From the NCBI RefSeq assembly GCF_900890705.1, contig NZ_CAAHFH010000003.1, positions 496,001 to 560,000 of the forward strand: a stretch of 64,000 nt of DNA. The letters run 5' to 3'. The notes under the pieces are model-generated. The model saw only the letters and a list, made by a program, of their open reading frames with translations, was not told the origin of the DNA and searched no databases. Of this stretch, positions 55,510 through 63,822 are shown piece by piece (positions within the stretch are counted from its first letter, which is position 1; every line of letters starts with the position of its first letter). Origin of the DNA: Pontiella sulfatireligans. GTDB taxonomy: Bacteria; Verrucomicrobiota; Kiritimatiellia; Kiritimatiellales; Pontiellaceae. The translations under genes and the position numbers were made by a program.

Positions 55510-55560
55510 GCCTAACGTCAAAGCTCAGCCGCTGTGCCTTGTACCTTGCCTGACTCGCCG
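55510..55560 (-). other. attC-like site, 3' half, before the TIR-like gene
   Basis: On the minus strand the sequence GCGGCTGAGCTTTGACGTTAGGC ends 13 bases before the gene start (GTTAGGC at 55510-55516). It matches the L'-R' half of integron attC sites (GCGGCTTAACTC...GTTRRRY). The first half is missing; a GGGGTCA-type end begins about 50 bp further out. This is where a cassette boundary is expected. Confidence 0.5.
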
Positions 55561-55890
55561 GGAAATGGGGTCAAAATAGAAAATGGGGTCAGTCCTATGA
55601 AATGATGTTTTCTGCATTTCCCCTATCCCCTGTAGCCGTTCCCTAAAAGACATACGCTTCAAAATTAGTAGCCATTATACCCCGCATTAATCACTTCTGC
55701 CAGTCATTGGTTCAGAAAAAGTCTTTGGCGCGACAAGGTGGCGAATGACTTTCTGGAGTGCGGTAATTTTATGGAGTGCGGCGGGAACTGGAAGGCACCG
55801 CGCTTTGCGCACGAAAAGCGGTGTCGCCCGCGGGTTGTCCAATATCGATGGGCGCACCGCGTCGCTTTTGAAAGCAACAGGGGAAACAAA
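55561..55890. other. Intergenic region with a GGGGTCAGTCC end
   Basis: GGGGTCAGTCC at 55585-55595, preceded by a partial copy AAATGGGGTCA at 55564-55574, is a left-hand end of the RAYT type with its body to the right. No partner end and no transposase fragment were found before 55891. The rest shows nothing I recognise. Confidence 0.5.
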
Positions 55891-56910
55891 ATGAAGCGAT
55901 CGACTACGTTTGTGCTGGCGGCTATTTTTTCGGCGGCGCTTTTGAATACGCAAGCCAAAGAAATGAAGCCGTGGATGCTGGAAAAAGGCGCCGTAGTATT
56001 TGCGGAGGATTTTTCGGGCGCGCTCGATCCGCAAGTGTGGAGTTCGGCCAAAGGAACGTGGGTGGTTGAAAACGGCGCGCTGAAGGGCGTGGAGCGGGCG
56101 GACGACCACCATGCGGCGGCGATCCGAAGAGCAGCATCGATGCGGCATGTGATTATCCAGTTCGACTTCCGCTTTGACGGCAGTCCGGGATTTTCGCTGA
56201 GCATGAACCACGACGGCGGGCATAACTCGCGCATCGTATTCACTCCGGACAGCTTCGCCATGAGGAAAGACCTCAACAAAAAAGATCCGGCGGACTTTTC
56301 GGCCATCCTCGGCGAATGCACCTGCACCTTCGAACCGGGCAAGTGGTACACGATGCTGGTGGAATACCATGGGAAGGAAATGCTCGCCCGTATCGACGAC
56401 CAGGCCTTCATTCTCGGTGCGCACAGCTATATCGACCAGGAACGCACAAGCATCGGCTTCCCGGTTCTTGGCGACTCGGCCTCGTTCGACCATGTGAAAG
56501 TGTGGGAAGGCACGCTGCGCAGCGACTGGAACGCGCGTCGCATCAAGCTCGCCCAAACCCAGGCGAAACGGCCGGGCATCGAGCACAAGAATCCCAAAGA
56601 CGCGTGGCGGGCGGGCGAATCGAAGCTGCGTATGGAGTTGATGGAGAACGATCCTTCTTTCCGGGCCATGGTTCAGAAGCGGGCGGCCATCGACGCCAAT
56701 CTTAAAGCCGCCTATCCCAAAGCGTTCCGGACCAATGCCAAGGGCGCAGCGGAAAAGGCGGCCCTGATGAATACAGATCCCGCATTCAAACAGTTGATGA
56801 GAGACCTGAATCTTGCCCGCAAGGCGGAGCGCGAATACATGCACAAAAAGGATCCCGGGCTGACCGGGCTCTACGTCCGAATGCAAACGTCTCGCAAACC
56901 GAAGAAGTGA
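55891..56910 (+). CDS. Secreted 3-keto-disaccharide hydrolase-like (DUF1080) protein
   Basis: 339 residues from the ATG at 55891 with a GGGGA upstream and a signal peptide (FVLAAIFSAALLNTQA). Residues 40-205 are a concanavalin-like beta sandwich of the DUF1080 family (VFAEDFSGALDPQVWSSAKG, TWVVENGALKGVERADDHHA, FDFRFDGSPGFSLSMNHDGG), as abundant in planctomycetes and verrucomicrobia. The C-terminal part (205-339) is helical and basic (DAWRAGESKLRMELMENDPS). It probably binds or hydrolyses a carbohydrate in the periplasm. Confidence 0.82.
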   Translation: MKRSTTFVLAAIFSAALLNTQAKEMKPWMLEKGAVVFAEDFSGALDPQVWSSAKGTWVVENGALKGVERADDHHAAAIRRAASMRHVIIQFDFRFDGSPGFSLSMNHDGGHNSRIVFTPDSFAMRKDLNKKDPADFSAILGECTCTFEPGKWYTMLVEYHGKEMLARIDDQAFILGAHSYIDQERTSIGFPVLGDSASFDHVKVWEGTLRSDWNARRIKLAQTQAKRPGIEHKNPKDAWRAGESKLRMELMENDPSFRAMVQKRAAIDANLKAAYPKAFRTNAKGAAEKAALMNTDPAFKQLMRDLNLARKAEREYMHKKDPGLTGLYVRMQTSRKPKK

Positions 56911-56968
56911 CAGCCCCCCTCAGTGGATGAAAAATGTCCGCGCGCAACGCCTGATAAATGGAGAAAAA

Positions 56969-57994
56969 ATGAACCGAACGATGCTCCCAATGCTGCTTTT
57001 ACTCCCGTTGCTGAACGTTTCATATGCCCAAACGCCGCCGCCGCAAATCCATGAAAACCTGATCACAGACAAGGACTACCATTACAGTATTAGCCTGCCG
57101 AACACGTGGACGATTGAGCAGGACAACGTCTCCACCACCCTCCGGAAGCTAAAAGCATTCTCCCCCGACAAAACCAAGATTGTTTTTGTCTATTCGATAA
57201 AGACCAACCGCAAAATCAATACTGGAAAACTGCAAGCCATGGGAACCAAGTGGTTCAAGGACATCGGAACCAAGATAGAAGAACATCAGTATACGGAGCT
57301 GACCTCAAAGAAAAAAACAGAACTAGGCTTTATAAAAAACCTTGTGCTGAATCCGACCGAAATCGAGGAATTGTACTGCACCCGTGATGGAAAGGTATTC
57401 ACCCTCGTTCGCTCCTATGCAAAGGGAAACCACGGATACAATGTCATTGTCCGCTCCGTCGGCAAAGATTTCCCGCTGGCGCTCCACGCCGCCGGCACCT
57501 TCAATGCCAACCCTTCAACGAAAGACAACCTCAAGAACCTGTGGAAACGGAACAACGAAAACGGCTCGTGGATTTTCCACACGAAAAGAAAAGACGAAAC
57601 CATGGCCGAACATCTTGTTAGAATCTCAAAAGAAATGGTGCCGTATATTCTCTTTGCGCTGTACGCAGGCGTGTGCGGCTTTGCTGGAATGAAGCTCAGG
57701 AAAGGTATCGAAATCAAGCGGGCCTTGAAAAAATTCAAGCAGGAAGAAGGCCCCGGGGCAACACTTCCGAAGCTGTACTTCAAGATGCGCAGAAAAGCGA
57801 ATGGCATATTCTTCGGCATATTTTTTTCGTGGACCGTGCTGTCCGCCGCTACATACCTTCTGCTTTCCTTGAAATCCACCCTATATTACGCGGGCCTCTC
57901 CTTGGCGATGATCGTTGCCGGCATCTTTGGCGTTGTATTCACCGTTAACGACAAGCCTGACCTTTCAGGATGCGATCCAGCAGATTCGCTGTGA
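56969..57994 (+). CDS. Exported protein with C-terminal membrane helices, unknown function
   Basis: 341 residues from the ATG at 56969, 58 bp after the previous gene. A signal peptide (MLLLLPLLNVSYAQ) is followed by an alpha/beta region that resembles the PsbP/DUF1795-like fold (DYHYSISLPNTWTIEQDN, FTLVRSYAKGNHGYNVIVRS). Three membrane helices occur after residue 215 (MVPYILFALYAGVCGFAGM, ANGIFFGIFFSWTVLSAATY, LYYAGLSLAMIVAGIFGVVF). I recognise no family with this build. Confidence 0.7.
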   Translation: MNRTMLPMLLLLPLLNVSYAQTPPPQIHENLITDKDYHYSISLPNTWTIEQDNVSTTLRKLKAFSPDKTKIVFVYSIKTNRKINTGKLQAMGTKWFKDIGTKIEEHQYTELTSKKKTELGFIKNLVLNPTEIEELYCTRDGKVFTLVRSYAKGNHGYNVIVRSVGKDFPLALHAAGTFNANPSTKDNLKNLWKRNNENGSWIFHTKRKDETMAEHLVRISKEMVPYILFALYAGVCGFAGMKLRKGIEIKRALKKFKQEEGPGATLPKLYFKMRRKANGIFFGIFFSWTVLSAATYLLLSLKSTLYYAGLSLAMIVAGIFGVVFTVNDKPDLSGCDPADSL

Positions 57995-58149
57995 CATTGC
58001 CGGGAATGCACGGACACGCCAACCGTCTCGCCTCTATGCCTGCCAAAACAAGTCCATGTCCGCCGGCTGAAAAGGTGCCGTCGACCGGACTTTCCGTGAA
58101 AATCAAAGAAAATTGTTCCCCTAAGTCGAAAAGCGGATACATTGACTCA

Positions 58150-58638
58150 ATGAATTTTACGGCCATCGATTTTGAAACCGCCACCGGCAAGCGCGACAGC
58201 GCGTGCGCCGTCGGCATAGTTACCGTGGAAAACGGCGCAATCACCGAAGAGTTTTATTCGCTGATCCAGCCACCGGGAAACGCCTACTTCGGCATGAACA
58301 TTGCTGTGCACGGCATCCGCCCGCACAACACCATCAATGCTCCGACCTTTGAAGAGCTCTATCCCAACATAAAAAGTCGTTTGCAGAATCGCACCATCGT
58401 CGCGCATAACGAGGTGTTCGACCGTTCGGTCTTAAAGCGCACGATGGAATACTACGACCTGCACTACGGCGAGCTCGGACTGGCCGACCGCTGGGAATGC
58501 ACCATGCGCATCTACAAGGCCAAGGGATACGTGCCGTACAAGCTGAACAGCTGCTGCGACCGGCTCGGCATCCACCTCACGCACCACGAAGCCCTCTCCG
58601 ACGCCATCGGCTGCGCCAAGCTCTACCTCAGGCGCTAA
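58150..58638 (+). CDS. DnaQ-like 3'-5' exonuclease (DEDDh)
   Basis: 162 residues from the ATG at 58150. Catalytic residues: FTAIDFETAT (D and E), TIVAHNEVFDRSVL (D), and HLTHHEALSDAIGC (H and D), so DEDDh type like the epsilon subunit and RNase T. The single-domain build suggests repair or RNA trimming rather than a replicase subunit. The frame continues upstream but without family similarity, so the internal ATG was chosen. Confidence 0.85.
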   Translation: MNFTAIDFETATGKRDSACAVGIVTVENGAITEEFYSLIQPPGNAYFGMNIAVHGIRPHNTINAPTFEELYPNIKSRLQNRTIVAHNEVFDRSVLKRTMEYYDLHYGELGLADRWECTMRIYKAKGYVPYKLNSCCDRLGIHLTHHEALSDAIGCAKLYLRR

Positions 58639-58653
58639 CCAGTGACGATTGAT

Positions 58654-58738
58654 GTAGGCTGGGTGCCCCACCCGGCGCGCGTCCGCGCCGTCCTCCACAC
58701 CGCTCCGCCGAACGCCCGGTCGGGGGACCGGAGCCTAC
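58654..58738. repeat. Two REP sequences in inverted orientation
   Basis: 58654-58678 reads GTAGGCTGGGTGCCCCACCC, then GGCGC; 58713-58738, inverted, reads GTAGGCTCCGGTCCCCCGAC, then CGGGCG. Both have the GTAG foot and a GC-rich hairpin with short loop, as expected of REP elements. Confidence 0.75.
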
Positions 58739-58824
58739 ACGACGCAGCAGCGCCTATCTGCCTGTGCCCTGAACCGTTGTGCTTCAGATTCCTCCTGAGC
58801 AGTTACGACGGCTGCAATAAATGT

Positions 58825-58847
58825 GGCGCCGGATTCCAATCCGGCGC
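58825..58847. repeat. Palindrome of the GGCGCCGGATT family
   Basis: GGCGCCGGATTCCAATCCGG followed by CGC; the same unit as at 53401-53448. Confidence 0.7.
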
Positions 58848-59031
58848 TACGGAACCGGCCCGGCAATCCCTTTATGGAGCGCAGCGTTTCATCGTCGCCT
58901 GCGTGGACAGAGATTCCCGCGCAGGGCCGGATGCGATGAAACGCATCCCCTCCAACAAGAGCCTCTGCCGTCTTCGTGCCTCTTGCACCTCTTCACGGCA
59001 ATCCTCTCTCATGAATCAAGAGCAGGCGCGC

Positions 59032-59733
59032 CTACTTCATCAAGGTGTTGAAATAGGCGGGCATTTCGGTTTCGAAGGTCATCGGTTCCTTGGAGAAGGG
59101 ATGCACGATGGAAAGGGACGTCGCGTGCAGGCAAAGGCGTTTGGCGCTGTTGCGCTGCCGGCCGTATTTTGTGTCGCCCGCCACCGGGCAGCCCTGGTCG
59201 GCCATATGCACGCGGATCTGGTTTTTCCGGCCCGTCAAAAGACGGACTTCCAGCAGGCTGTACTTGGCAGACTCCTTTAAGACCTTATACAAGGTCTGGG
59301 CCAGCTTGCCTTTTTCCGGATCGGATACGGAATACATTTTCTGGGCGCTGTTCTCGACGAGATAGGAGGTAATCTTTCCTGACTTTTCCTTTAGCGTTCC
59401 GCAGACAACGGCATAGTAAATTTTTGTGAAGTTCGTCCATTCGCGCTGAAAGAAGCGCTTGACCTTCTCGCTCTTGGCAAAGACGAGAACCCCGGAGGTG
59501 TCGCGGTCCAGGCGGTGGACGACATATACCCGGGCGCTTGATTTGGAGTTTCCTTTCCGAACATATTCGTTAAGGAGATACTGCGCCGTTTTTTGCCGCT
59601 CCGTTTCGGTGCTGACCGTCAAGAGCCCGTTCGTCTTGTTCACGACGAGGATGTCCCAATCCTCATAAAGGATCTCCAGCCCCTTGGGATGGTATTTTTT
59701 GGATGGCTGCTTGAAGGGTTTCTTGTTTTGCAT
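59032..59733 (-). CDS. RluA-family RNA pseudouridine synthase
   Basis: 233 residues. The catalytic aspartate motif is VVHRLDRDTSGVLVFAKSE (near 74); ILYEDWDILVVNKTNGLLTV is the typical start of the domain and RKNQIRVHMADQGCPVAGDTKYG its end. No S4 domain is seen, so it is a compact RluA-type enzyme acting on tRNA or rRNA; the site is not predictable. The N-terminal 15 residues are basic. Confidence 0.92.
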   Translation of the reverse strand: MQNKKPFKQPSKKYHPKGLEILYEDWDILVVNKTNGLLTVSTETERQKTAQYLLNEYVRKGNSKSSARVYVVHRLDRDTSGVLVFAKSEKVKRFFQREWTNFTKIYYAVVCGTLKEKSGKITSYLVENSAQKMYSVSDPEKGKLAQTLYKVLKESAKYSLLEVRLLTGRKNQIRVHMADQGCPVAGDTKYGRQRNSAKRLCLHATSLSIVHPFSKEPMTFETEMPAYFNTLMK

Positions 59734-59759
59734 AGGACTTCCGTGTCAGTTTCCGCGCA

Positions 59760-59825
59760 CGCCCGATGAGGGCATCGGGCCTACATGCTCAACGGTTCGT
59801 GTAGGCCGGGTGCCCCACCCGGCGC
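59760..59825. repeat. REP pair, head to head
   Basis: 59760-59784 (inverted, GTAGGCCCGATGCCCTCATC then GGGCG) and 59801-59825 (GTAGGCCGGGTGCCCCACCC then GGCGC) meet at their GTAG feet 16 bp apart. They fill the gap between two same-strand genes. Confidence 0.8.
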
Positions 59826-59847
59826 TCTGCCGCACTTCCGTTATCAG

Positions 59848-60219
59848 TTAGTCCTCGCCGAAGGTTTTTAATTTGGGGAGCACCGGCTTCGGCGGCTCCA
59901 CCGGAGCAGCCGCCTCGGGCTCCGCTTCTTCTCCAGCCGGCTTGGCGCGGACGCCCTCTTTTGCCAGAATTTCCACGTAAAACGAAAGCAGGCCGCGCGC
60001 TTCGACATCGTTGATGCATTTGTCGAGCTCCGACAAATGAACCACCTTTGCCTCAACCTCGGTGTCGCCGAATTTGCAGTCGAAATCCCAGAAATCGACG
60101 CCTTTCGGAAGCTCCTTGCGACGCTCCCGCTTGATGTATTTCCGAACGTCGTGTTTTGCACCGTCAACTAAACGGGCGTACTTAATCTTGGGATGGGTCA
60201 GTTCAAATGTCTTTTTCAT
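59848..60219 (-). CDS. DUF6172-like small protein
   Basis: 123 residues. The pattern MKKTFELTHPKIKYARLVDG, DVRKYIKRERRKELPKGVDF, WDFDCKFGDTEVEAKVVHLS and LLSFYVEILAKEG is one I associate with a conserved small-protein family (DUF6172) of unknown function. The C-terminal 30 residues are Pro/Glu-rich. It lies 17 bp after rnhA on the same strand. Confidence 0.75.
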   Translation of the reverse strand: MKKTFELTHPKIKYARLVDGAKHDVRKYIKRERRKELPKGVDFWDFDCKFGDTEVEAKVVHLSELDKCINDVEARGLLSFYVEILAKEGVRAKPAGEEAEPEAAAPVEPPKPVLPKLKTFGED

Positions 60220-60236
60220 GGTATTCCTTATTGTTT

Positions 60237-60743
60237 CTACAGGCTGAACAGGTCGCCTTCGGGCAGCGCGGCGTCTGGATTTTCAAACGCGAGGTCGGCC
60301 GGCAGGTTTTTGCCCTGCGAGGCCGCCACGGCGAGCGCGTCGCACCGCTCGTTTTCTGGATGCTCGTTATGCCCCTTCACCCATTTAAATTCAACTTTAT
60401 GTTCGTCGCAGCAATCGAGCAGCTGCGTCCAGAGGTCGGGGTTTTTGGCGGCCTTCGACGGCGAAAGCATCCACCCTCTGGAGCGCCACTTTTTGGCCCA
60501 GCCTTTGACCATGGCGTTCACCACATATTTTGAGTCGCTCGTCAGCACCACCGCGCACGGATGCTTCAACGAGCGGATCCCTTCAATGCAGGCGAGCAGC
60601 TCCATGCGGTTGTTGGTGGTTTTGCGGAATCCGCCAGACAGCTCACGCTTGTTGCCGTTGGCAATGAGCACCACGCCGTAGCCCCCCGGCCCAGGATTTC
60701 CCTTGCACGCCCCATCGGTGTAGATTTGGATGATATCCGGCAT
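60237..60743 (-). CDS. rnhA: Ribonuclease HI
   Basis: 168 residues. It cuts RNA in RNA-DNA hybrids. The catalytic acids lie in IQIYTDGACKGNPGPGGYG (D), NNRMELLACIEGI (E), VLTSDSKYVVNAM (D) and ENERCDALAV (D). The HNEHPENERCDA loop is the conserved handle. The C-terminus has a short extension. Confidence 0.95.
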   Translation of the reverse strand: MPDIIQIYTDGACKGNPGPGGYGVVLIANGNKRELSGGFRKTTNNRMELLACIEGIRSLKHPCAVVLTSDSKYVVNAMVKGWAKKWRSRGWMLSPSKAAKNPDLWTQLLDCCDEHKVEFKWVKGHNEHPENERCDALAVAASQGKNLPADLAFENPDAALPEGDLFSL

Positions 60744-60852
60744 CTGTTTTATGAATTAGGTTTTAAGTGTTTAAGAACAGACCTCGGATGAAACATGCCA
60801 ACCCGTCGCATATTCTTCGAGCCCTTCGTGTCTTTGTGTTTAACGCGCTCGT

Positions 60853-61971
60853 CTAGGCGATTTCGCGGAAGGTGATGCCGAGCTCGCGCTCGAGGCGGAC
60901 CAGCTGCTTTTCTTCGTGGTGGGTAATGAGCGCAAGAGAGATGCCGGTCTTGCCGGCACGGGCCGTGCGTCCGCTGCGGTGCGTATAGTATTCGTTCTTT
61001 TCCGGCAACTGATGATGGATGACGAACGAGAGCCCCTCCACATCGATGCCGCGCGCCGCCACGTCGGTGGTGATGAGAATGCGCGCGCGCCCCTTCTTGA
61101 ACATGCGCATAACCTTGTCGCGCTCGGTCTGCATCAGATCGCCGTGCAGAACGACGTTGGAAAAGCCATACGGCTCCAGCGCTTCCCCGAAAGCAATGGT
61201 ATCCGCGCGGGTGCGGCAAAAAATGAGGCCGCGTTGCTCGCCTCGGGCCTTCAGGAATCCAACAATCCGCTCCAGCTTTTCCCCTTCCTTGCAACGGATG
61301 TATTCATTCCGGATATTGGGGTTCACGATATTTTTCTTGTCGATCTTCAAAACCGGCGCATCGGCCGCCAAATGCTTGTGGATCATCTTTTTAATGCCGA
61401 GGGGCATCGTGGCCGAAAACAGCCAGATGTGGCGCGAACCGCGGGTCATGGTCATGATCGAGTCAATATCGTCACGGAAGCCGAGCTTAAGCATTTCGTC
61501 GGCCTCGTCGAGCACGAGGGTTTTAACGTGCGAAAGGTCGACCGCTTTACGCCGGATCAGGTCCATCAGACGGCCGGGGGTCGCCACCAGAATCTGAGTG
61601 GGCCGCTTCAGGGCTTCGATCTGCCGGTCAATCTTGTCGCCGCCGCAGACGACTTCGGAAAATATTTGCTCGGTGTACTTGGTAAACTTGAAGAGTTGCT
61701 TCTGCACCTGCTTCGCCAGCTCGCGGGTGGGAGCAAGGACAACGCCTTGAATCTTAGGGTACGTGGGATCGACGCTGGCCAGCAGCGGAAGGCCGAACGC
61801 CGCGGTTTTGCCGGTGCCGGTCTGGGCCTGCCCCACAAAGTCGGTGGTTTTTCCCAGCAGCATGGGAATGGTCTTGGCTTGGATATCGGTCGGGATCTGG
61901 ATGCCCAGTTCCGCAAGCCCTTTAATATAACCCTCGGCAATGCCAAGTTCTTTAAACGTATTCATATCCAT
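60853..61971 (-). CDS. DEAD-box RNA helicase
   Basis: 372 residues, the core helicase only. Motifs: Q motif region FKELGIAEGYIKGLAELGIQ (with IPTDIQAKTIP), I AQTGTGKTAAF, Ia PTRELA, GG, Ib TPGRLMD, II DEADEM, III SAT, V TTDVAARGIDV and VI HRSGRTARAGKTG. It is shorter than RhlE/CsdA because it has no C-terminal RNA-binding extension. It probably acts in ribosome assembly or RNA turnover. Confidence 0.95.
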   Translation of the reverse strand: MDMNTFKELGIAEGYIKGLAELGIQIPTDIQAKTIPMLLGKTTDFVGQAQTGTGKTAAFGLPLLASVDPTYPKIQGVVLAPTRELAKQVQKQLFKFTKYTEQIFSEVVCGGDKIDRQIEALKRPTQILVATPGRLMDLIRRKAVDLSHVKTLVLDEADEMLKLGFRDDIDSIMTMTRGSRHIWLFSATMPLGIKKMIHKHLAADAPVLKIDKKNIVNPNIRNEYIRCKEGEKLERIVGFLKARGEQRGLIFCRTRADTIAFGEALEPYGFSNVVLHGDLMQTERDKVMRMFKKGRARILITTDVAARGIDVEGLSFVIHHQLPEKNEYYTHRSGRTARAGKTGISLALITHHEEKQLVRLERELGITFREIA

Positions 61972-62276
61972 CCATCCTTGCTGGTTTTACTTAGGAAACG
62001 GGGGAACCTGCACTTAAGGCGCGCCCGACTCCAGTTAATACTTCGGGAAAGTGTTCCGCCACATGGCCTAAAGCGGCTGCGCAACAGATTTATTGATGCA
62101 AAATGATTTGGAGCAAAATGATTACTGTGAGGGATGTCTGTTTTAAATTATTTTGCTCATAATTATTTTGGAAAAGCGGTATCTGAAGGGGATTTAACTG
62201 TTGGTGCTGAACAGGTAAAGGGTCATCCATCAAGGAACGCAAAATGACAAGAAATTGGAATGCAAGAAACTACAAC
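61972..62276. other. Intergenic region
   Basis: No gene. Contains the inverted AAAATRATT repeat (62096-62171). Confidence 0.6.
62096..62171. repeat. Imperfect inverted repeat of GCAAAATGATT units
   Basis: Left arm GCAAAATGATTTGGAGCAAA continuing ATGATT; right arm, inverted, CAAAATAATTATGAGCAAA continuing ATAATT. Same family as 3797-3875, also two units per arm. Confidence 0.7.
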
Positions 62277-63179
62277 TTATTTTGACGCCGGATAGGCGCG
62301 CAAGTTGGCGGAAGCCGCTGTCGGGAAATCGGCGGGCACCGCCGCATCGATTGGCCGTCCCGCCAACCACTGCACCGTGCGGGGCAGCAGGGTTTGGAAT
62401 CCGGCGCAGCAGATTCCCTTCGGCTCCTGCTGATCTTTCCACACATGCCCGAAGGTGGAGTTGTAGACGCGGCCCTTTCCATAGTCCACCGTCCATTCAA
62501 TCGGAAAATTGAGCCCGGTCTTCGCATCCCTGGCATAAGAGAGCACCGTCAGGTTTGCTGCGGGACCGCGCGCATAGCGGTAAATTTCAATATCAGCCGC
62601 CGTCCATTCCCGAGGCAGGCCCGCGTGGATCGGATGATCTCCCAAGCGCGTCAAATGGGCATCCACCCGTTTCCCGTGACTCGTCTTTTCCCCTTCGCCG
62701 GCAGGGACGCGAACGACCTGACCCTCGTCATCAATGGTGACCGCCCAGCCAAAATCCGCTTTACGCCAGCCCAAACCGATCATCCGGTTGTAGGCATTCC
62801 AATGCGGGAACGCATTGTTGGCGGAATGAAATACATAAAGCCCACCGCCCTGATCCACATAGCGCTCCAGCGCGAGCTCCACCGACCGGGGCCACTGGGG
62901 GCCGCCGCCAATATCGTTGCAGGTTTGGATTACCACTTCATAAGCTGCAAAATCGGGGTTCCATGAAGCTGCGTCATCCGCAGGGAACGTGGAAATCGAA
63001 ACATCAAACCCGGGGGTTTGCTCCAGCAACGCCTGCAGGCATCGCGTCGTATGCTTCCAATCGTGGTTGCTGAATCCATCGACGATCAACACCCTGACCG
63101 CTTTCCCCTCGCCGGCGGAGGCCATGCTAAACAAACCAAACATGGCCATGAAACATATGCATAATCCTTTTCTTATCAT
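62277..63179 (-). CDS. Secreted ThuA-like domain protein
   Basis: 300 residues from the ATG at 63179, with GGAGAG ten bases ahead; the upstream ATG at 63209 has none. Signal peptide LCICFMAMFGLFSMASAG. The glutamine-amidotransferase-like fold of the ThuA family is seen in VLIVDGFSNHDWKHTTRCLQ, FAAYEVVIQTCNDIGGGPQW, GGGLYVFHSANNAFPHW and GRVYNSTFGHVWKDQ. ThuA-like proteins in this phylum often occur in polysaccharide use; the reaction is not known. Confidence 0.85.
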   Translation of the reverse strand: MIRKGLCICFMAMFGLFSMASAGEGKAVRVLIVDGFSNHDWKHTTRCLQALLEQTPGFDVSISTFPADDAASWNPDFAAYEVVIQTCNDIGGGPQWPRSVELALERYVDQGGGLYVFHSANNAFPHWNAYNRMIGLGWRKADFGWAVTIDDEGQVVRVPAGEGEKTSHGKRVDAHLTRLGDHPIHAGLPREWTAADIEIYRYARGPAANLTVLSYARDAKTGLNFPIEWTVDYGKGRVYNSTFGHVWKDQQEPKGICCAGFQTLLPRTVQWLAGRPIDAAVPADFPTAASANLRAYPASK

Positions 63180-63215
63180 GGTTCCACTCTCCTGAATCAC
63201 CTGATGCATCGCTTA

Positions 63216-63818
63216 TCAAAGTCCAAAGAACTCATTCGCCGCATTGCGAATGGCCTCGTGGTTTTCGGGAACAAACTGATAGGCCTCAATCCCCGCTTCG
63301 CGGGCGACCTCCACATTCTCTGGCTTGTCGTCCAAGAAGAAGCACTCCTCCCCCAAAGCGCCCAGATGATCCAGCACCTTCGTATAAATGGCCATATCCG
63401 GTTTGCGAACGCCCATCTTGTACGACATGAACAGCCCGGTCATTTTATCAAAAAACCCGCTCCAATTATTTTCGATGGCATCCACATGATGCTGGGCAAT
63501 GTTGCTGAGCGTGTAAATCTGAACATCCGCCTTCAGTGCGTCCAGAAAAAGGCCCTGACCGGTTTCGTGCAGCGAAAACATCTTCGACCACATCGCGACT
63601 AAATCGTCCACCGTCCATGACAGCCCTTTGGCCTCGTTGAGGTAGTCCACAAAACCGGCGTCGCTAAGCCGGCCCGTTTCAACCGCATCGATCCTTTCCA
63701 AATCGCGCGCCGTCAGCGGCTCAACCTCCCGGCCGGCCTCGGCCGCAATTGCATCCAAGAAATCCTGCGCGTTAAAATCGACCAGCACGTTCCCAATATC
63801 GAACAAAAAATATTTCAT
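63216..63818 (-). CDS. HAD-superfamily hydrolase, subfamily IA
   Basis: 200 residues. Motif I FDIGNVLVDF has the first aspartate but V-D instead of the usual DxDGT pattern (as in YihX-type phosphatases); motif II YTLSNIAQ; motif III lysine in GVRKPDMAIY; motif IV EECFFLDDKPENVEVAREAG. A helical cap fills residues 20-85. It lies four bases after the antitoxin gene, so it may share its transcript. Confidence 0.88.
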   Translation of the reverse strand: MKYFLFDIGNVLVDFNAQDFLDAIAAEAGREVEPLTARDLERIDAVETGRLSDAGFVDYLNEAKGLSWTVDDLVAMWSKMFSLHETGQGLFLDALKADVQIYTLSNIAQHHVDAIENNWSGFFDKMTGLFMSYKMGVRKPDMAIYTKVLDHLGALGEECFFLDDKPENVEVAREAGIEAYQFVPENHEAIRNAANEFFGL

Positions 63819-63822
63819 AGCA

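Larger units (their letters stand above)
58639..59031. other. Intergenic region with REP sequences
   Basis: No gene. It holds the GTAG-type REP pair (58654-58738), the GGCGCCGGATT palindrome (58825-58847), an inverted GCGTTTCATCG pair around 58890-58950, and low-complexity CTCTTGCACCTCTTC stretches. Confidence 0.6.

Noticed and set aside
54679..55595. The TIR-like gene as cargo of a RAYT transposon
   Set aside because: Both GGGGTCAGTCC ends are present but point outward; in the complete element they point inward around the transposase.
55687..56886. A 399-codon minus-strand frame opposite the DUF1080 gene
   Set aside because: The plus-strand gene has a signal peptide and a recognised fold; the minus frame is rich in R and H as expected of a shadow.
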